DNA from: Lumnitzera littorea
Lineage: Eukaryota > Streptophyta > Magnoliopsida > Myrtales > Combretaceae
Assembly (NCBI GenBank): GCA_024138015.1
Contig: JAMXBB010000011.1
Location: 73,040,522 to 73,104,521, forward strand
Length of the DNA: 64,000 nt
Direction: 5' to 3'
Position 1 is the first letter of the stretch. The number at the start of each line of letters is the position of its first letter. This document shows positions 59,561-64,000 of the stretch, in pieces. The position numbers were made by a program, and so were the translations under genes. The notes under the pieces were generated by a model that was given only the letters and a program-made list of their open reading frames with translations, was not told the DNA's origin and did no database searches.

Positions 59561-60446
59561 GGTTGATCGGCTCAAATCTTGGGAAGGTAGAGGCTTAATG
59601 TTGCTGAGCTAATCCTATTTAAGTCAAAATTGGGGTAAAGGTTCAATGGCTGTAATAACCAAAAACTAGCTCAACATGTAATGAGAGGGGAATCCTTTGA
59701 CATAGTTAAGTTCATTTTCCTTTCAAAACTCGACTTGTAACGACTTTAAGTCCTTTAAGCCTTCCCCTTGTGATAGGACTAGAGTTCAATAACATGGGTT
59801 GAAAGGTAAGTGGAACTAGATTGGCGGTACGAGAGGTCATATTCTCATCAAATCCTCAAGGCTCTTCAAGATTTGTCCATAAATCGTTAGTCTTAATCTC
59901 TTTTGGGACATAAGGGGTCAAGTCAAATCTATTGAAGGTGGGAGATAAACCATAGCACTCGAGTAAATCTAACTTATAAGCATTATCTTTGATCTTCTTC
60001 ATGATTCTGAATAATTTGTTAACTTAGGGTGACAATTTGTTACTCCTTCGGTTGAGAAACCTATCTTTGTCGAGGTATACCCATACTAAGTCTCTAAGTT
60101 TAAAGCTCATAACTTCCTTCCTTGGCTTTCAATCTCCTTTTGCTTGGTGATTGTCCCCAAGAGCTGCTTTGTAACCTTTTGATGAAGTTTCTCAAACTCT
60201 TTGGCTCACTACTGCTTCTATGCTCTCTTCCCTAGCTGTTAGACAAGTGATCATCCCTATAAGTAAGGTAGAATTGGTGTTGTAGACAACATCAAATAGT
60301 GACTAGGTAGTAAAACTGCATTGAACTTGGTTATGTATGAACTTTACTATTGGTAGGCATGATTCCCAATTGTGTAAATTCTTCCCTATTATAGCTTGCA
60401 ACAAGGCTCTAAGTTTCCCGTTCAATATTTCAGTTTGTCAACTTGT

Positions 60447-60716
60447 TTAGGGGTGATAGGAGGTGCTAAACATGAGCTTTGTCTTGAGTCTTTTCCATAG
60501 TATTATCCATAAGAAATTGGTGAATTTTAGGTCTCGATATGATATAATGCTATGGGAAACTCCATGAAGCCACATGATCTCCTTTAAGAAAAGGTTAGTA
60601 ATATATAAAGTATCGTGTGTTGTTTGATAAGGATTGCAATGGGTCATCTTATTGAATCGATCTACCATAACCATGATGGAGTGATGGTGTTGTATTGTCT
60701 GGGATAGTCTAAGCAC
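60447..60716 (-). pseudogene. integrase core fragment of the decayed gypsy element
   Basis: The frame reads HHSIMVMVDRFNKMTHC, corresponding to the usual SIMVVVDRFSKMAHF, then FLKEIMWLHGVSHSIIS and YRDLKFTNFLW, corresponding to V-S-D-R-D-x-x-F. The second catalytic Asp region is thus altered at the S-D position. Integrase sequence continues in broken frames on both sides. Confidence 0.7.
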
Positions 60717-61099
60717 GAGGTCTATGCTTATGTCAATCCATGGTTAGCTCGGTATTGGTAAAGGTTGATACTCTCAATATGGCTCCTTCTTCCTCTTAGA
60801 TTTCTTGCATACAGAACAACTCTCTAACATTCGATGGACATTTGTCACTATTCTAGGCTAAAAGAAATGCTCCTTTAATAGTTCGTAAGTTTTTTTCTCC
60901 TTAGTGTCTTAGTAACCTTCCGACATGGGCTTTTCGAACTAAAAGTCCATTCACCAAGCTATTTGGAATGTATAACCGACCTCCTTTATATAGGTACACA
61001 TTAGCTCAGTAGTACTAATCCACAACCAACCCATCCTTATACTTGGCTGCAATAGGAGCGAAGAACTTGTCCTATTTAGAGAACTCGATCAACATCTTG

Positions 61100-62639
61100 A
61101 ATCTAAGTATTTTAGCTTGTATTTGGGTGATCAATACATGCTGTCTTGATATGGCATCTACTACTAAGTTAGCATTACCCTTCTTATACTTGATCACGTA
61201 TTAAAAAGTTTCAAGGAACTTAATCTACTTAGCTTTCCTTTGTGATAACTTTCATTGGCCTCGAAGTTACTTTAAGGACTCATGGTCAGTGTATATCACA
61301 AATTCATGTGGTATGAAATAATGTTGCCATATGGCAAGAGCTTGGATGATAGATGGAATTCTTCCTTGTATATCAAATAGTTCAAAGTAAGCCCCCTAAG
61401 CCTATTAATGAAGTATGCAAGGGGTCTTCACCCCTATCTCCAATCCTAAGGCATCGCACTCAAGTTCGAATACCTTTTTAAAGCTTAGTAAGGCAAGCAC
61501 ATGTGCAATAGTCAACTTCTTCTTAATCTTTTCAAAGCTTTGCCAAGCTTGGTTTATCTATCTAAATGTTGTACCCTTCTTAGTCAGCTCAGTTAGAGGG
61601 GCAACAATAGTGCTAAAGTTGCGGATAAATTGTCTGTGAAAAGATGCTAACCTATGGAAACTTTTAACCTTGACTATGCTGTGTGGGGTCAACTAATTAA
61701 CTCTGGTGTTGATCTTCTCTTTGTCCATCCATTCTCCATCTTTCCTAAAGATAAACCCAAGAAACACTACTTTAGGTACATAGAAAGTGTGTGACCAAAA
61801 AAACAAAAAAGGTATATAGAAATTGCACTTTTTTAGACTACCATATAATTCCTTAGTTGGGAGTATGTCAAGTACTTCTTTGAGGTGTTTAACATGCTCA
61901 ACAAGGCTCTTGTTGTAGGTTAAATGTCGTTAAAGTAAACTACAACACATTTACCAATCTCATTGTATAGTATATGGTTAATTATGCGCATTAATGTGCT
62001 TAATGCTTTGGCTAGTCCAAATGGAATGACATTCCACTCATATATAGCCCATGTTGTGTTTGGAAGGCAGTCTTCAACTCATCTTCTTCTTCAACCTGTT
62101 CTAATGGCACTCATTCTTTAGATCCATCTTCAAAAACATTTGAGCTCATGTAGCTCATCTAATATGTCTTCTAACTTGAGGATAGGATATCTATACTTCA
62201 CTGTAATCTTGTTAATAGGTCAGTTATCCAAACACATTCTCGATAAACTATCCTTCTTTGGCATAAGTAAGGTAGGGATTGCATAAGGACTAGTATTATC
62301 CCTCATTAACCTTGTTTCAATTAGTTCTTTAACTTATTGCTTAAGTTCTTTGGCTTTATCAAGATTCATGCAGTATACAGGCCTATTTGGTAGGCTTGTA
62401 CTGGGTTGCAAGTCTATGTCATGTTCTATTCCGTGCGAGGGTGGCAATCCCTTCATTAGTTTAGTAGGGAACACATTGGCATATCTATTTAGCAAAGCTT
62501 GGATTTTAGTTAGAATTGAGTCCAAGTTGTCAACTTTTAGTAACTCTTGACTACTAGTAAGTATACTTAGTTGGCCTTTTTTAACGCTTGCTTTATTTCC
62601 AATTGGTTCATGTATAATGTCTTCTTCTTTTGGACTCAA
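61100..62639 (-). pseudogene. reverse transcriptase and RNase H of the decayed gypsy element
   Basis: The frame 62639-62334 ends in LPPSHGIEHDIDLQPSTSLP, the hallmark lead-in to gypsy reverse transcriptase. Further pieces in other frames read PYAIPTLLMPKKD, SRMCLDN, WNVIPFGLAKALSTLMRIIN and VVVYFNDI, where the active-site YxDD has become YFND. The RNase H lead LECDALGLEIG and the DHESLK motif follow. Dense stops and frameshifts show long inactivity. Confidence 0.7.
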
Positions 62640-62899
62640 CTAAGGTTAGCTTGGGCCTCATGCACTTCTTAGAGAGTCATTAGGTAAAGAAATACTCTCT
62701 TCCCATCCTTCTAGAACAAATAAGTCTTTCTATACCCATCATGTAGTACCCATTGATAAAAAATCTAAGATCGGCCAAGCAATACAAAAGAGGTACATAT
62801 CAACACCACATCACATAGAACCTTGTCCTTATATCTATCCCTAATAGAGTTCAATACATGATTCTACTGGGTCACATGAAAGGTACCCTTCTTGTTCAA

Positions 62900-64000
62900 C
62901 TAATGAAGCTTATAAGAGCAGGGATGAGGAATGTTCAGCAACTTCAATTGGGTAACTTGGCCGGTTGTTACTACATTGGTACAACTTTCCTTATCAACTA
63001 TTAGTACATATAAATTGCCTCTGATACAGCAACTAGTATAGAATGTGTTCTCCCTTTAAGCTTCCTCTTCAGTCATTGCCACATTAAGAGCTCAATGAAT
63101 GACCATGATTAGGAACACCCCTTCTTGGTTCGAATAGTGACTTCTTCGTCTTCATAAAATTCATCTATGAAGCCTTTAATCTCTGCCTCCTCTCCTTTGA
63201 CCTTCACTTCTAACTCCTCTTCATTGGCACTCTTAGGCTTGTCTCTCTTCATTACCATGACCTACTTGTTCAAAATTTATGCAATTTGTTTGGATTCGAG
63301 ATATTTACAACATTTTATTTCTCTAGTCTTCCTTCTTGAGTTTTGCTCAATGTCCTTATTCACCTTAGTAACTTGTGCTTTAGCTTTCCCATTACTGTCA
63401 TCAGGTCGATTAGAGGTTTTACCACATCAATCCATATTGAAACTATACGAAGGTTAGCTAACATTAGGTCAGCTTTAGGGAATAGGTTAACCAATTGAAG
63501 CTTGGCTTGGTTGATTGTGCCATTATCTTTCTACTCTTTGTAGAATTTAGATGGCTTCATCCAAAGTGCCAATCCTTTGTGCTCCCATTACATTTCTAAT
63601 ATCTTATCTTAAGCCGAAAATGAACATAACTATGGTTCTAACTTAGGGTTCCTTTACATCAAAATGGATTATCAATAATTGAAATTCTCAAACAAGGTTG
63701 TCTACACTTTTGTCACCTTGCTTAAGCTCTTAAAGGGACTTGAAGGTGTTCTGCTCATAGTGTTCATAAAAAAATCTATTCGTAGGACATGCTTCATCTT
63801 ACTCTAGGTTCTAATCTCTTGACAGGCTTACCGATGTGTGGCTTATACTTTCTTCCATTACATTCCTACATAGTTAGAAAATTCCGAAGTGGTTAGGTGG
63901 ATCTCACTGCATCTTTATAATAATAGCAATCGAATATCTTCTTAATTTTTTCTTCCTAATTAAGATATTCATTAGTACTCCCTACCTCGATAAAACTTGA
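62900..64000 (-). pseudogene. gag and protease-region remnants of the decayed gypsy element
   Basis: Minus-strand pieces such as HYEQNTFKSLYELKQGDKSV and VWEFQLLIIHFDVKEP match the end of the retrotransposon gag domain. They are followed by a Lys-rich linker and a zinc-knuckle position where only KCCKYLESKQIA remains, with the second Cys and the His lost. Stops are frequent. Gag continues beyond the window. Confidence 0.6.

Larger units (their letters stand above)
59561..64000 (-). mobile_element. decayed Ty3-gypsy element, runs off the window
   Basis: The minus strand shows a gypsy polyprotein in pieces. Gag-like sequence lies at about 63300-64000, with a ruined zinc knuckle near 63281-63325. 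The protease/reverse-transcriptase linker is at 62639-62334, reverse transcriptase down to about 61600, RNase H near 61100-61450, integrase at about 60200-60900, and a C-terminal tail (KIKDNAYKLDL-like) near 59960. Many stops are present. It is a different family from its neighbour and clearly older. Its 5' LTR lies beyond the right edge. Confidence 0.75.

Noticed and set aside
1..64000. CRISPR arrays, bacterial operons, tRNA or rRNA genes
   Set aside because: I saw no regularly spaced short repeats, cloverleaf-like sequences or rRNA motifs; composition and introns indicate plant nuclear DNA.

Overview
This is plant nuclear DNA, very probably from a dicot with a repeat-rich genome. It is strongly AT-rich, its two genes have several GT-AG introns, and almost everything else is LTR retrotransposons, solo LTRs and small foldback elements, many nested in one another. 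I see no rRNA, tRNA, CRISPR or prokaryotic-type operon. The species cannot be named from the sequence alone.

Two host genes can be assembled. (1) At 17.77-20.31 kb on the minus strand, a three-exon gene encodes a 235-residue protein. It starts MGCG (a likely N-myristoylation and palmitoylation site), has a very acidic middle and ends in a short basic motif; it belongs to an uncharacterised plant family. (2) At 40.45-51.55 kb on the plus strand are eight exons, all in phase, of a chloroplast phytyl ester synthase / acyltransferase-like gene. They give 386 codons covering the transit peptide and alpha/beta-hydrolase half. The C-terminal acyltransferase half is not found before the downstream retrotransposons, and the expected catalytic His is replaced by Pro. 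Intron 3 carries a complete but decayed 4,779-bp Ty1-copia element in antisense orientation, with a perfect target duplication (GGAGG) and unusual TA...TA LTR ends.

The left half (2.8-37.8 kb) is dominated by one family of very long LTR-like units (2.8-4.0 kb; TGTCACG-type at one end, TGTAAGC-type at the other). I resolve five copies in both orientations, four with 5-bp target duplications. They are layered: unit II sits inside unit I; unit V was split by an Athila/Tat-like Ty3-gypsy element (tRNA-Asp-type primer site); and unit III sits inside that element's gag, where removing it restores the gag reading frame across the junction. Additional LTRs of the Athila-like family occur in inverted orientation (21.8 and 31.4 kb). 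Four of the five long units keep a short related open frame.

The right end (53.8-64 kb) holds two further minus-strand Ty3-gypsy elements. The first is a chromovirus with a chromodomain, a clear 504-bp 3' LTR, an integrase-core deletion and no matching 5' LTR. The second is heavily decayed and runs off the window edge. Both may lie in the last intron, or just beyond the truncated end, of the chloroplast acyltransferase gene.

Remaining stretches hold foldback MITE-like elements, microsatellites and AT-rich DNA in which I recognise no gene.
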